Origin: Gammaproteobacteria bacterium
GTDB lineage: Bacteria; Pseudomonadota; Gammaproteobacteria; Pseudomonadales; Pseudohongiellaceae
Assembly (NCBI GenBank): GCA_029245395.1
Contig: JAQWPL010000012.1
Span: 1-64,000 of the forward strand
Direction: 5' to 3'
DNA length: 64,000 nt
Part shown: positions 8,694 to 17,606 of the stretch, one piece after another
Layout: every line of letters begins with the position of its first letter
How positions within the stretch are numbered: position 1 is the first letter of the stretch
Notes under the pieces: model-generated
Seen by the model: the letters and a program-made list of their open reading frames with translations, nothing else
Databases searched by the model: none
What the model was told of the DNA's origin: nothing
Made by a program: the position numbers and the translations under genes

Positions 8694-9551
8694 TTATTGC
8701 GCCGGATCATCAAGTCCCAGTAAATCCCAGTAAAGAAGGTTGTCTGCAAAGGGCACACACTTATGCTCATAGGTCTGGGCATTGTCTTCTATTAAACGGT
8801 ACAAAGGCATTTCGATAGTCCATGCTTCTGAGAAAGTTTGGGGGTCTTCCATAGTTGCTTCATACCAGATGTGATCAGCACTCAGAAGAGTAAACCGCTC
8901 GGTCACCACAAGCTGATTGCTGTAATGATTGCCTGCTCTGTCGAGCCAGGTCATGCCATTCTGGTTGAGAGTGGTGACTACTAATGAGTCTCCCTCCCAA
9001 ACGCCATTAGATTTGCCCATCCAGGCGTCCAGTGGCAGGCCGGTGGTTTCTTCAAGGTGAATAACGCGCTGGGATGCAGCGAAAGGATAGACCATGAACA
9101 GATCGTCATCTTGGCCACCCTGAAAAATCTGAAAAGGGATTTCATGGTAAGTCGCTCGGGGTATTCCCAGCATGAAACATTTAGCTTCAGGATCTTCCTG
9201 GGGCCAGTTGTCACGGTTTGTATCTCTTTGAGCCAGAGCGTCCGGCAGGTAAGGAATAGAGCCGCCGTCTTTGAGTACACTTTTTCCTGCCGGGATTGCC
9301 GCAATGGCACCCATTTGCCAGAAATCATCCAATGCTTGTGCTGAATGGGCTTCCAGATTCCAGTGGGCCGTATTAAGCGCTTTCCAGACACCGTTCAGAT
9401 TTGGTCGATCATCAAGCGTTGGGATAGCAGTCTGCGGGTCTGGCTCGGCCTGATTCTGTATTTCACTGATCTGGGAAGGTTGTTCCTGTTGGCTGCATGC
9501 CACCAGTACAAACACTCCCAGGATGATCACCCCAAAATTCCGAAGTCCCAT
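8694..9551 (-). CDS. Lipoprotein of the recurrent two-cysteine secreted family (member 1)
   Basis: The 285-residue product begins with a lipoprotein signal peptide whose lipobox is LVAC. The ATG at 9551 follows AGGGAG at a good distance; the frame also has a TTG one codon earlier. It belongs to a family with five members in this window. The shared signature is a cysteine before a G-I/M-P turn (here in KCFMLGIPR), a W-E-G-D-x-L-V-V strand, an E-D-P motif, and a late cysteine (YEHKC). The two cysteines may form a disulfide. The family is common in environmental bacteria but has no function known to me. It leads a minus-strand run containing DUF6152, MBL-fold and quinoprotein genes. Confidence 0.75.
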   Translation of the reverse strand: MGLRNFGVIILGVFVLVACSQQEQPSQISEIQNQAEPDPQTAIPTLDDRPNLNGVWKALNTAHWNLEAHSAQALDDFWQMGAIAAIPAGKSVLKDGGSIPYLPDALAQRDTNRDNWPQEDPEAKCFMLGIPRATYHEIPFQIFQGGQDDDLFMVYPFAASQRVIHLEETTGLPLDAWMGKSNGVWEGDSLVVTTLNQNGMTWLDRAGNHYSNQLVVTERFTLLSADHIWYEATMEDPQTFSEAWTIEMPLYRLIEDNAQTYEHKCVPFADNLLYWDLLGLDDPAQ

Positions 9552-9751
9552 CAAACCGCTCCCTTTGCAATTATTTTATTGTTAAATGGATAGCCTGAGG
9601 TTAGCACAATCGCCCTGAAAGAGTGAAATATGGGTCGATCATATTGTCGCGTTTTGACCTGTATCAATTGCCAAGGCGCAGAATGCACATCGAGTAAAAA
9701 ATGAGGTACGATACCTGATCGTAAGTAATAGTAGATTCAAGGGGACCTTTA

Positions 9752-10741
9752 ATGAATATCCGGACTTTGGCTTTGGGATTCATTGGACTGACATTATTAT
9801 TGGGGCAGGAATATTCGCCGAGTGCACAGGCAGCTGAAGAAGCATATTCAGTTCCAATGACACCCTGGGGTGAACCTGACCTGCGTGGTACCTGGCCGAT
9901 CAATCACCTGATCGGAACTCCCCTGGTACGTAATACCGACTATGGCCTTAATCGCTTCATGTCCGAAGAAGATTTTGCAGAAAGACAGGCAAGTGTTGAA
10001 TCAAGGGATGAGCGCTTCCAGGGTGGTCCGATTCCTGTTGCCGATGCTGCCGGCAGGGCGATGCGCCAGACATCACTGATCATCGATCCTCCGGATGGCC
10101 AATATCCAACGCTGACTGATTATGGACTGGAAATGCAATCCTCGATGCGCGGCTCCTATCATCCAACCCAGACTGTCTTCGATACTATTGGCGACTTCAG
10201 TGCCTGGGATCGCTGTATTACCCGCGGTATGCCGGTCTCCATGCTAGCTCGCAACTACAACAATGGCGTTCGCTTATTTCAGTCACCAGGTTATGTCGTC
10301 ATTGAGCTGGAAATGGCCCATGAAGCGCGCATCATTCCTACCAATGGCCGGCCACCTCTCGATTCAGACATCAAGCACTGGCTGGGCGAACCCCGTGGTC
10401 ATTGGGAAGGCAATACTCTGGTGGTGGAGACTACTAATTTTAACGGCAGGACTGGTAAAACCAGCGCCGGAAACCCTGGTTCTCCAAGGCCTTTGCAACC
10501 TACTACCACCAATCAACGCATTATTGAACGTTTTACCCGAGTTGCAGATGACGAGATTGAATACGAGATGGTGATAGAGGATCCCGAAGTATTTACGGCT
10601 GGTTCCTATACAGTGGCCTACCCGATGTACCTGGATAACGATTACGATATCTTCGAGTATGCCTGTCATGAAGGCAATACCACGGTACGTTATTACACCG
10701 AGACCTCTCGTTATGAACGCCAGCAGGCAGGCGCGCAGTAA
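9752..10741 (+). CDS. Secreted two-cysteine family protein (member 2)
   Basis: A 329-residue exported protein with a signal peptide ending in AQAAEE. GGGG lies upstream of the ATG. It carries the family signature: Cys in RCITRGMP, the HWEGNTLVVET block, an IIERFTR strand, VIEDPEVF, and a late Cys in FEYACHEG. N-terminally it has the TPWGEPDLRGTW block typical of this family. It is divergent from member 1, with about 200 bp between the starts, so the two may share a regulatory region. Unlike members 1, 3, 4 and 5 it has no adjacent DUF6152 gene on its own strand. Function unknown. Confidence 0.75.
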   Translation: MNIRTLALGFIGLTLLLGQEYSPSAQAAEEAYSVPMTPWGEPDLRGTWPINHLIGTPLVRNTDYGLNRFMSEEDFAERQASVESRDERFQGGPIPVADAAGRAMRQTSLIIDPPDGQYPTLTDYGLEMQSSMRGSYHPTQTVFDTIGDFSAWDRCITRGMPVSMLARNYNNGVRLFQSPGYVVIELEMAHEARIIPTNGRPPLDSDIKHWLGEPRGHWEGNTLVVETTNFNGRTGKTSAGNPGSPRPLQPTTTNQRIIERFTRVADDEIEYEMVIEDPEVFTAGSYTVAYPMYLDNDYDIFEYACHEGNTTVRYYTETSRYERQQAGAQ

Positions 10742-10756
10742 ACAGGACTATTTGAT

Positions 10757-11830
10757 TTACTGAATATTTTTAGTGACAAAAGTGTTGTAAGCCTCAGTGA
10801 CTTCCTGCATCTCAATAAACAGTTGGTCGCTCTGTTCTCCAGGGCTTTCCTCCTTAAGCATATCGAAAGTATTCGTGATGGCTCTGCGAATCGTCGCCAA
10901 GGTCATCGATATTTCCTGGTTTTTTCTGATAGAAGGGTCCAGGTAATATTGCATGTTGGGCACCTCTACTGTTTCACAAATTTGAGTTACAGTGCCGTTG
11001 GCCAGTCTGACTAAACGGCATTTTTGGGTCATGGTGGTCCGCTGCTGGCCGGTACTATAATCACTTAGTGGCTTTTCTAAAATATTCATGGCCAGAGCTA
11101 TATTTGACCTGGCCTCACCAAGATAGAGAGTGGCAAGGTTTAGGTCTTTACCTTCATAATCATCCAAGGATTCCAGTTGACGAATTTCATTGCTGTAGAG
11201 ATCGGCGGCTTCCTCGGTCTTGTCTCTAAATCCTCCGAGCATATCTTCAGAGGCCGCTTTGATTTTCCATGTGCCCAGTTGTATCAGAGCTTCTACACGC
11301 CGACGGTCACCTGCCGGAAAATTCCGGCGGTTGATATGAAATATAAGGTGGGCATTGGTGTCCACAGCCTGCCAGTCACTCCTGGCTACACTGGTTTCCA
11401 GTAGAACCTGTAGTATAGGCAATTGCTGGAGGCTGTTGAGACCTGTACTGATGCGTATGATTTGTAGCGCCTGGTCATAAGTCTCGGCCGCTTTGTCAAA
11501 ATCACCCAGAGAAAAACTGGTAGCGGCAAGGTTCAGATAGGCTTCAGACAGTTCGTTGCTGTAAGCATTCTGCCCTGAATTGTTTTCTAATTCGTTGATT
11601 ATCTGCTCGTAACTATCCCTGTCGAGCAGAGCCTGCTCATGGGCCTTTTCATCAAATTCATCAAATTCATCAATTGCTTCTGATTCTGATTCAACATCAA
11701 TTAGCTCAGGGTGTTCCGCTGATTCATCATCCAATTGGCTAACCTGGCTAAACGAATGCAATGGTGAAGCCGACCCCAAGAGTAACAAGCAGGTGGATAA
11801 AACAAGGCGTAGACGTTGTAGCAGGCACAT
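10757..11830 (-). CDS. Exported TPR-repeat protein
   Basis: About 357 residues with a hydrophobic N-terminal signal segment. The ATG at 11830 is chosen over an in-frame GTG at 11848, and neither has a strong ribosome-binding site. An acidic low-complexity stretch with a doubled E-F-D unit (about 11640-11700) is followed by a TPR-like helix pair at roughly residues 100-135 (AYLNLAATSF, then FDKAAETYDQAL). Further helical repeats fill the rest. TPR proteins usually bind partner proteins; no partner is apparent. It converges on the gene ending at 10741, with 15 bp between stops. Confidence 0.65.
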   Translation of the reverse strand: MCLLQRLRLVLSTCLLLLGSASPLHSFSQVSQLDDESAEHPELIDVESESEAIDEFDEFDEKAHEQALLDRDSYEQIINELENNSGQNAYSNELSEAYLNLAATSFSLGDFDKAAETYDQALQIIRISTGLNSLQQLPILQVLLETSVARSDWQAVDTNAHLIFHINRRNFPAGDRRRVEALIQLGTWKIKAASEDMLGGFRDKTEEAADLYSNEIRQLESLDDYEGKDLNLATLYLGEARSNIALAMNILEKPLSDYSTGQQRTTMTQKCRLVRLANGTVTQICETVEVPNMQYYLDPSIRKNQEISMTLATIRRAITNTFDMLKEESPGEQSDQLFIEMQEVTEAYNTFVTKNIQ

Positions 11831-12037
11831 GGCTATGTTCTCGTTCACAGGATGGTAAACAACAACTAATTAGGGATTGTTCAATATAATACAATAATTC
11901 CTAATTTATGCTTTTGTTGACCCCAGGAAACTGAATTTATTACGAATAGTGGGTTATTTGCAAATACATGTCGTGTTGAAGCGTTATTTTTTTATACACT
12001 TGGCGTCTTACCCAAATTAATCAAAAGGAGAGTGGAA

Positions 12038-12658
12038 ATGCATGTTGCCCTCATAGGTGCAAGCGGAAATATCGGTACCAAGATAACAGGTGAATTATTA
12101 AGCAGAGGGCATACGGTCACTGCTATCGCCAGAAATTCTGAAAAGATAGATTTACAGGAAGGTGCCTGCTCGGTCGCCGGGGATATGCTTCAGCCAGACC
12201 AACTGGCTGAGTCACTTAAAGGACATGATGCTGTCATCTCGGCTGCACCTTTTGTCACCAACGAATCAGAAAAGTTGTTTGCTGCTGTTCGAGGCTCAGG
12301 AGTAAAGCGTTACCTTATGGTTGGAGGCGCTGCTTCCCTGTTTAATGAAAAAGGCGAAAAAGTCTGGGATACATTACAAGGGGCAGGTATTCCGGATGAA
12401 GTCATGGCTAATATCGGAGAAGGCATTCGGGCTTTTGAATTGCTGCAGCAAGAAGACCAGCTCGATTGGACTTTTTTCTCACCGGCAGTGATGATCGGGC
12501 CTGGAGAAAAAACGGGAAAGTTTCGTCTTGGTAAAGACAATGTCGTTGCCGATGATAACGGCGAAAGCAAAATATCCTATGATGACTACGCTATTGCCAT
12601 GGTGGATGAATTAGAACAGGCTAATAGTGTCAAAAGTCGATTTACTATCGGATATTAG
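12038..12658 (+). CDS. NAD(P)-binding Rossmann-fold protein (NmrA/atypical SDR type)
   Basis: A 206-residue cytoplasmic protein starting with the glycine-rich dinucleotide loop VALIGASGNIGTKI, followed by a beta-strand ending in AIARN. It matches the short NAD(P)H-binding family related to atypical short-chain dehydrogenases and NmrA-like sensors. AAGGAG at 12025-12030 supports the ATG at 12038 rather than the GTG at 12032. It lacks the Tyr-x-x-x-Lys of classical SDRs in an obvious form, so a redox-sensor or isomerase-like role is as possible as a dehydrogenase role. It appears monocistronic. Confidence 0.8.
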   Translation: MHVALIGASGNIGTKITGELLSRGHTVTAIARNSEKIDLQEGACSVAGDMLQPDQLAESLKGHDAVISAAPFVTNESEKLFAAVRGSGVKRYLMVGGAASLFNEKGEKVWDTLQGAGIPDEVMANIGEGIRAFELLQQEDQLDWTFFSPAVMIGPGEKTGKFRLGKDNVVADDNGESKISYDDYAIAMVDELEQANSVKSRFTIGY

Positions 12659-12885
12659 GGTTGCTTTCATAGGGTTTATCGCAAGAAAGCTGATCAGTGG
12701 CAATTCAGCAGGGGATAGGCGCTCTATAACCGATTGTATTTATTAATATATTCTATGGGAACGAGCTTTCTTTCAATTATCGAAAGATTTACTTCCAATC
12801 AGATTTTAAGCTTGCTAGATTCAGCATTCCAATTCATTAAGATTTGGAAGCTTTTTTATATTAAATAATTAAATGGGGGTTTGAT

Positions 12886-15800
12886 ATGCAGCATAAACAT
12901 CACCTGCGTAAGAAAAGCCTTGCCCTGGTAGTGTCAGCCGTTTCGACGATGCTGGCAGGCGGGGTAAGTACAAGTGCTATCGCACAAGACGATACACTGG
13001 AAGAAATTGTAGTAACAGGTTCACGTATTGTTCGACGTGACCTTTCTGCGCCAAGTCCAATTGTTACTATAGGTACTGAAGAAATTGAGAATTCTGCTGC
13101 TACCTCCGTAGAATACGTGCTCAATCAGATGCCGCAGTTCGTACCAGCGGCTACAGAGTTTACTAACGGTATCCAGACTACTGCCAGTAATTCACCCGGC
13201 GCTGCAACCCTGAATCTCAGGGGTATGGGTACCAACCGCAACCTTGTACTGATCAATGGCAAACGTGGACAGCCAGCTAATGCATCCCTGACTGTTGATA
13301 TCAATACCATTCCGTCTTCAGCCATTCAGAATGTGGAAGTCATTACCGGTGGTGCTTCGGCCGTATATGGTCCTGATGCCATGGCCGGTGTGGTTAACTT
13401 CATCCTGAAAACTGATTTTGAAGGCTTGGAATTCGACTACCAGATGGGTGAAACGGCCGAAGGCGATGGCGGGGATGAACGTTTCAGCATGCTGATGGGC
13501 GTGAACTCCGCTGATGGCCGCGGCAATATCATGGTCGGCATTGACTGGACCAAGCGCCAGAAAATCATGCAGAAGGACAGGGATTTCTTTGTTAATGGCT
13601 GGAAGGATACCAGCAATCCGGGTGGCCAGTTTATGGCACCCTCGGCCTTTGCAGGCAACGCCAACCGCAACCCGGCCTCCCAGGAAGCGATGGATGCCCT
13701 GTTTCCGGGAGTTGCACCGGGCACTGTTGGTACAGCCACTGATATTTATTTCAATGCAGACGGCAGTCCTTTCATCGTGGCAGGTGGTCTTGGTTATAAC
13801 GGCCCGATTAACGATTTCAGCGACGGTTGTGGCGACTACTGCGGGATGAAGATCCTGGATAACGGCAATCTTGATTCAACCGGTCGTGTTTTGGGCAGCG
13901 TTTTGCGCACACCGCTGGAAAGACATTCTGTCTTTGTTAGAGGCAATTACGACGTCACTGACAACGTTTCTGCGTTTATGCAGATGAACTATGCCAATAT
14001 CGACGTTCTCACTACCGGAGGTGTGCCACCGGCAATTACCGTATGGCAGGCTCCATTGGTGCCCCGTGATGGTCGGGCACTGCCAGCAGTGCTTGAAACA
14101 TTGCTGGACTCACGTGCTGATCCTGACGCTGGTTGGCCCCTGTTCCACGTATTAGGCTATAACGGTAACATCCAGGCCAGCAATGTCAGTAATGTGTGGC
14201 AATTCCAGCTTGGTCTGGAAGGTGATCTGCGTGATGGCGACTGGAGCTGGGAAGCCTACGGTTCCCGTGGTGATACCTTTATTGAAGTCACTAATAACAG
14301 GATGCCCGGTCTGGCTCGTTACCAGTCCCTGGTATATGCCCCTAATTTTGGCAAGGTCACCAGGTATAGCCCTGGTACGGTCAATGGTGTTGGCGCAGGT
14401 TCTGGTTATAGCCTGACCTGTACCTCTGGTCTTCCTGTATTTGAAAAATTCACCCCCAGTGCGGATTGTCTGGACAGTATAGACACCAAATTAGTCCACC
14501 GTACTCGTTTGACCCAGGAAATTCTCGAAGCCAACCTGCAGGGTGGGTTGGGGGACTGGTTTGAACTGCCCGCTGGTGAAGTGCGTTTCGCACTAGGTGC
14601 GTCCTATCGTGGTAACACTTATGAATACAACCCAGGCAATCCATCAGGCGACATTCGCGATAATCCTGTGGGTTTATTTGCTTCTGCTCCAACAGCTGGC
14701 AAGATCAGTGTAGGTGAGTTCTACGGTGAGTTGCTGGTGCCTGTTCTTGATGGACTGAACCTGGAACTGGGCTATCGTTATTCTGATTTCAGTACTGCAG
14801 GTGGTCAGGATACCTACAAGTCAATGTTCACCTGGGATGCATTTGATACCGGCGTGACTTTCCGTGGCGGTTACCAGTTTGCCACTCGTGCACCGAACAT
14901 TGCCGAGTTGTTTACAGCACCAACCCAGCAAGTGGTATTTCACCCGGATCAGGATAACTGTTCGGTAACTACCAGGGCTGCCTGGGGTAACGTACCAGGA
15001 AACCCTGATCGTGCGAAGGTGATTGATCTCTGTCGTGCTATTATTGGTAACAGTACTTCCGGTTTTGACGAGCAGACCTATTCCATCACCGGCATTGATG
15101 GTCCTGAAGGCTTCCACAGGCAGAACCCCCCGTTCTTCCCGCTGGAAATTGCTATTTTGCAGGGTAATCCAAATGTCGGACCGGAAGAAGGTGAAACCTA
15201 TAGCTTCGGTGCAGTAATAACCGATCCATTTGGTATAGAAGGCCTGACCGTTACGGCAGACTATTACGACATATCCCTGGAAGGAGCGATTTCGCCTGTC
15301 TCTGTACAGATTGTTTACAACAACTGTTTCAACTTTGATGGTGCATCCAACCCTACCTACGATATAAATAATGGTGCATGTCAGAGGATTCGTCGTAATG
15401 CAGTCACCGGTGACCGTTCACAGGTAGATACTCCCTTTGACAACCTGGGTACCCAGGAAACCAAGGGTATTGACATGAATGTCAATTACTCTATGGATAT
15501 CGGACCGGGTACCTTGTCTATGAATAGCAACATGAACTTCCTCGATACCTATGAGTATGAACCTGCTCCGGGTGCTGGAATTATTGATGCGAAAGGCACT
15601 CTTGATCGCGGTGGTCTGTTTGACTACCAGGCATTGACTCGTTTCAATTATTTCTGGAATAACTTCAATGTTGGTCTGAGTTGGCGTCATCTGGCTGATG
15701 CGGAATCTGCAGCAAAAGCGCAGAGCCCGACCACGACTGTCCAGGGACCTGGGTCTTACGATGTCTTTAACTTAAATGGTGGTTGGAACTTCGGTGAAAA

Positions 15801-15957
15801 CTACAGCCTGAGGTTTGGTGTAGACAACCTGTTCGATGAGGATCCTGAATTGACAACGGCGGATCCGGGAGTCGACAGTAATTCCAACGTTACTAGTGCA
15901 GGGTTGTATGACCTGTTGGGACGTCGGTATTACATAGGTGTCAAAGCCAGCTTTTAA
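12886..15957 (+). CDS. TonB-dependent outer-membrane receptor
   Basis: A 1023-residue receptor with a signal peptide ending in AIAQ, a TonB-box-like EEIVVTG at residues 39-45, and a plug domain with LNLRGMGTNRNLVLINGKR and the ITGGASAVYGPDAMAGVVN block. A 22-strand-type barrel follows, ending in an aromatic residue (KASF). Cysteine pairs in predicted surface loops (DGCGDYC; CTSG...DC) suggest disulfides. The plug type is the large family common in Alteromonadales/Cellvibrionales and sphingomonads, used for oligosaccharides, peptides or other bulky nutrients. The substrate cannot be told. GGGGG precedes the ATG and a strong terminator follows at 15983-16015. Confidence 0.95.
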   Translation: MQHKHHLRKKSLALVVSAVSTMLAGGVSTSAIAQDDTLEEIVVTGSRIVRRDLSAPSPIVTIGTEEIENSAATSVEYVLNQMPQFVPAATEFTNGIQTTASNSPGAATLNLRGMGTNRNLVLINGKRGQPANASLTVDINTIPSSAIQNVEVITGGASAVYGPDAMAGVVNFILKTDFEGLEFDYQMGETAEGDGGDERFSMLMGVNSADGRGNIMVGIDWTKRQKIMQKDRDFFVNGWKDTSNPGGQFMAPSAFAGNANRNPASQEAMDALFPGVAPGTVGTATDIYFNADGSPFIVAGGLGYNGPINDFSDGCGDYCGMKILDNGNLDSTGRVLGSVLRTPLERHSVFVRGNYDVTDNVSAFMQMNYANIDVLTTGGVPPAITVWQAPLVPRDGRALPAVLETLLDSRADPDAGWPLFHVLGYNGNIQASNVSNVWQFQLGLEGDLRDGDWSWEAYGSRGDTFIEVTNNRMPGLARYQSLVYAPNFGKVTRYSPGTVNGVGAGSGYSLTCTSGLPVFEKFTPSADCLDSIDTKLVHRTRLTQEILEANLQGGLGDWFELPAGEVRFALGASYRGNTYEYNPGNPSGDIRDNPVGLFASAPTAGKISVGEFYGELLVPVLDGLNLELGYRYSDFSTAGGQDTYKSMFTWDAFDTGVTFRGGYQFATRAPNIAELFTAPTQQVVFHPDQDNCSVTTRAAWGNVPGNPDRAKVIDLCRAIIGNSTSGFDEQTYSITGIDGPEGFHRQNPPFFPLEIAILQGNPNVGPEEGETYSFGAVITDPFGIEGLTVTADYYDISLEGAISPVSVQIVYNNCFNFDGASNPTYDINNGACQRIRRNAVTGDRSQVDTPFDNLGTQETKGIDMNVNYSMDIGPGTLSMNSNMNFLDTYEYEPAPGAGIIDAKGTLDRGGLFDYQALTRFNYFWNNFNVGLSWRHLADAESAAKAQSPTTTVQGPGSYDVFNLNGGWNFGENYSLRFGVDNLFDEDPELTTADPGVDSNSNVTSAGLYDLLGRRYYIGVKASF

Positions 15958-15982
15958 TTTATTAGAAGTTAGACTCAAAAAT

Positions 15983-16015
15983 AAAGCAGCCGGTAGTTAC
16001 CGGCTGCTTTTTTTT
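15983..16015 (+). terminator. Rho-independent terminator after the TonB receptor
   Basis: A 13-bp perfect inverted repeat (AAAGCAGCCGGTA and its complement) with a very short loop is followed by a run of eight T in total. It lies 26 bp after the receptor stop. Confidence 0.92.
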
Positions 16016-16021
16016 GGTCTA

Positions 16022-16357
16022 GAAAAAATTGCTGTAGCTACTGCGCTCTCCAACTCTTCGTTAAAAAAGAAAGCCCGCGTCGTCACGTACTACAGTACTA
16101 TCCTAACGTGCTTTCTTTTTTGCCTCGATTTGTCTTCGCTCATGACGCTACCAAAATTCAAACTCTATTTAGCGAACTATGTTCGCCAAGCAGACGAAGT
16201 CTGCCGATAATAGCTTCGCGCAGGTAGCGTAGCGAGCGAAGATCAGGCGAGGAAAAAGGGGTTTTTGAGCGAGGCGTTTACAAGTAGTAAATAACGAGTC
16301 TCGGGAATGCCTTTTGACGAAGCATGGCCGAGCGCAGTAGCTACTGCATTTTTAAGT
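16022..16357. repeat. Long imperfect palindromic element (MITE-like)
   Basis: About 335 bp that fold on themselves from end to end. The outer 15 bp are a perfect inverted repeat (GTAGCTACTGCGCTC at 16034-16048, complement at 16330-16344), embedded in a roughly 36-bp imperfect one that continues into CTTCG. Inside are a perfect 12-bp inverted repeat (AAAAAAGAAAGC at 16063-16074 and 16110-16121) and short central hairpins such as GCGAAC-TAT-GTTCGC and GCAGAC-GAA-GTCTGC. The left and right halves remain loosely alignable further in. No protein is encoded. It looks like a non-autonomous mobile or palindromic intergenic element. I see no clear target-site duplication. Confidence 0.65.
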
Positions 16358-16362
16358 AAATA

Positions 16363-17439
16363 TTACAAAACATACTTAACTTCGAGGTTGCGGATAAATT
16401 GGGAGATAATCCACTTCTCGCCAGAAGTTGTGGGTCTTCCGGAATGTTGAGTGCGCACATCTGATGAGCCATCAGACAGCGCATTAACAAAGTAAATGCC
16501 ATCTCCGGTCTTACCCTTGTAGCTGATATCCAGTGTGGTGAAGAGGGTTTCGCCCCCTTCATATTCCTCATTCAGATAAATCAGAAAAGTGATAATACGC
16601 TGACCTTTGTCTCTGATTTCCTGTTCATAATTGCTTAGCTCGGGATTCACAAAATCATAATGCGCTGATATTTCCTCGCCAGGCTGATAATTAAGTATGG
16701 CTGTGCCTTCCATCTGCACCATAGGGATACCACAGGCAGCGCTCATCTTTTGCTGGATCAAAAAATGCAGCAGTTCGTTTTCAACCAGGTTGAATTCTGC
16801 AATGGAATTAGTGCGTGTTTCTGATTGATAGTTACGCTGGTTCTCTGCATCGTAAACCAGCGCTGGTTTCAGGCGTTTTTTGGAAAGTCGAATCAGCCAG
16901 TGACACACTGGAGGCGGCAGCATGCCAGGAAATATCTTTACCAGAGGATCTTCATTTAATGCCTGCCCCTCATTTGCTGAAAGCCAACTTTCCAGATTGA
17001 TACTGCCAGACAAATTCTCCCAGTGTTGGGTATCGTCATTGTCGATCAGGGCAGAATAGTTAGCGGACTCTGGAGGGTTACTTAGAAGGATTAACTGTTC
17101 TCTGGCAGATGAAGAGCCAAGCGTTGCAGCACGAGTGAGCGTCTTCAGTGCCTGAGGCCAGTCTTTTTGTTGGTAAATCCCAGTCGCCTGAAACACCGCG
17201 ACTAGCGAGACAGCTTCGGCTATATCAGCCTGAGCCGCCTCCAGGATAAACTCGGCGCCTTCTTTAGGTAAATAAGGGGAACGATCTCCTACCAAAAGCC
17301 GCTTACCTAATTTAGTTTTGGCAAGTTGATTGCCATCCATAGTTGCTCTGGCCAGTACATTGATGGCTTCGTCATGGTTGCCCTGAGCATCTAATTGTTC
17401 TGCCTCGGCCAGAACAGACTCCAAGTTTTCTTTTGTCAT
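16363..17439 (-). CDS. Prolyl-4-hydroxylase-like 2OG-Fe(II) dioxygenase with Sel1/TPR N-terminus
   Basis: A 358-residue cytoplasmic protein. Residues about 10-120 contain Sel1/TPR-like helical repeats (for example GNHDEAINVLARA). The C-terminal half is a P4Hc-type double-stranded beta helix. The iron ligands are H260 and D262 in HYDF and H332 in TQHSGRPTTSGEKW, with a lysine (K342) positioned to bind 2-oxoglutarate. It would hydroxylate a proline or other residue in an unknown protein. In several lineages such genes sit near TonB receptors, as here, but the palindromic element lies between them. Confidence 0.85.
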   Translation of the reverse strand: MTKENLESVLAEAEQLDAQGNHDEAINVLARATMDGNQLAKTKLGKRLLVGDRSPYLPKEGAEFILEAAQADIAEAVSLVAVFQATGIYQQKDWPQALKTLTRAATLGSSSAREQLILLSNPPESANYSALIDNDDTQHWENLSGSINLESWLSANEGQALNEDPLVKIFPGMLPPPVCHWLIRLSKKRLKPALVYDAENQRNYQSETRTNSIAEFNLVENELLHFLIQQKMSAACGIPMVQMEGTAILNYQPGEEISAHYDFVNPELSNYEQEIRDKGQRIITFLIYLNEEYEGGETLFTTLDISYKGKTGDGIYFVNALSDGSSDVRTQHSGRPTTSGEKWIISQFIRNLEVKYVL

Positions 17440-17606
17440 CTCACAATACCTGGGGGTTCAGTGATCCAATTTAAGGTTCAAATGAAATGTCATAGAGCAT
17501 TTCATCAGAAATACAGCCAACAGCACATTCTCATTATACTTTTGAAAGCTTGTCCTGTATCGGGCTTTCTATTACTCTTGCATCCTTCATTGAGAGGAGT
17601 CATTTG

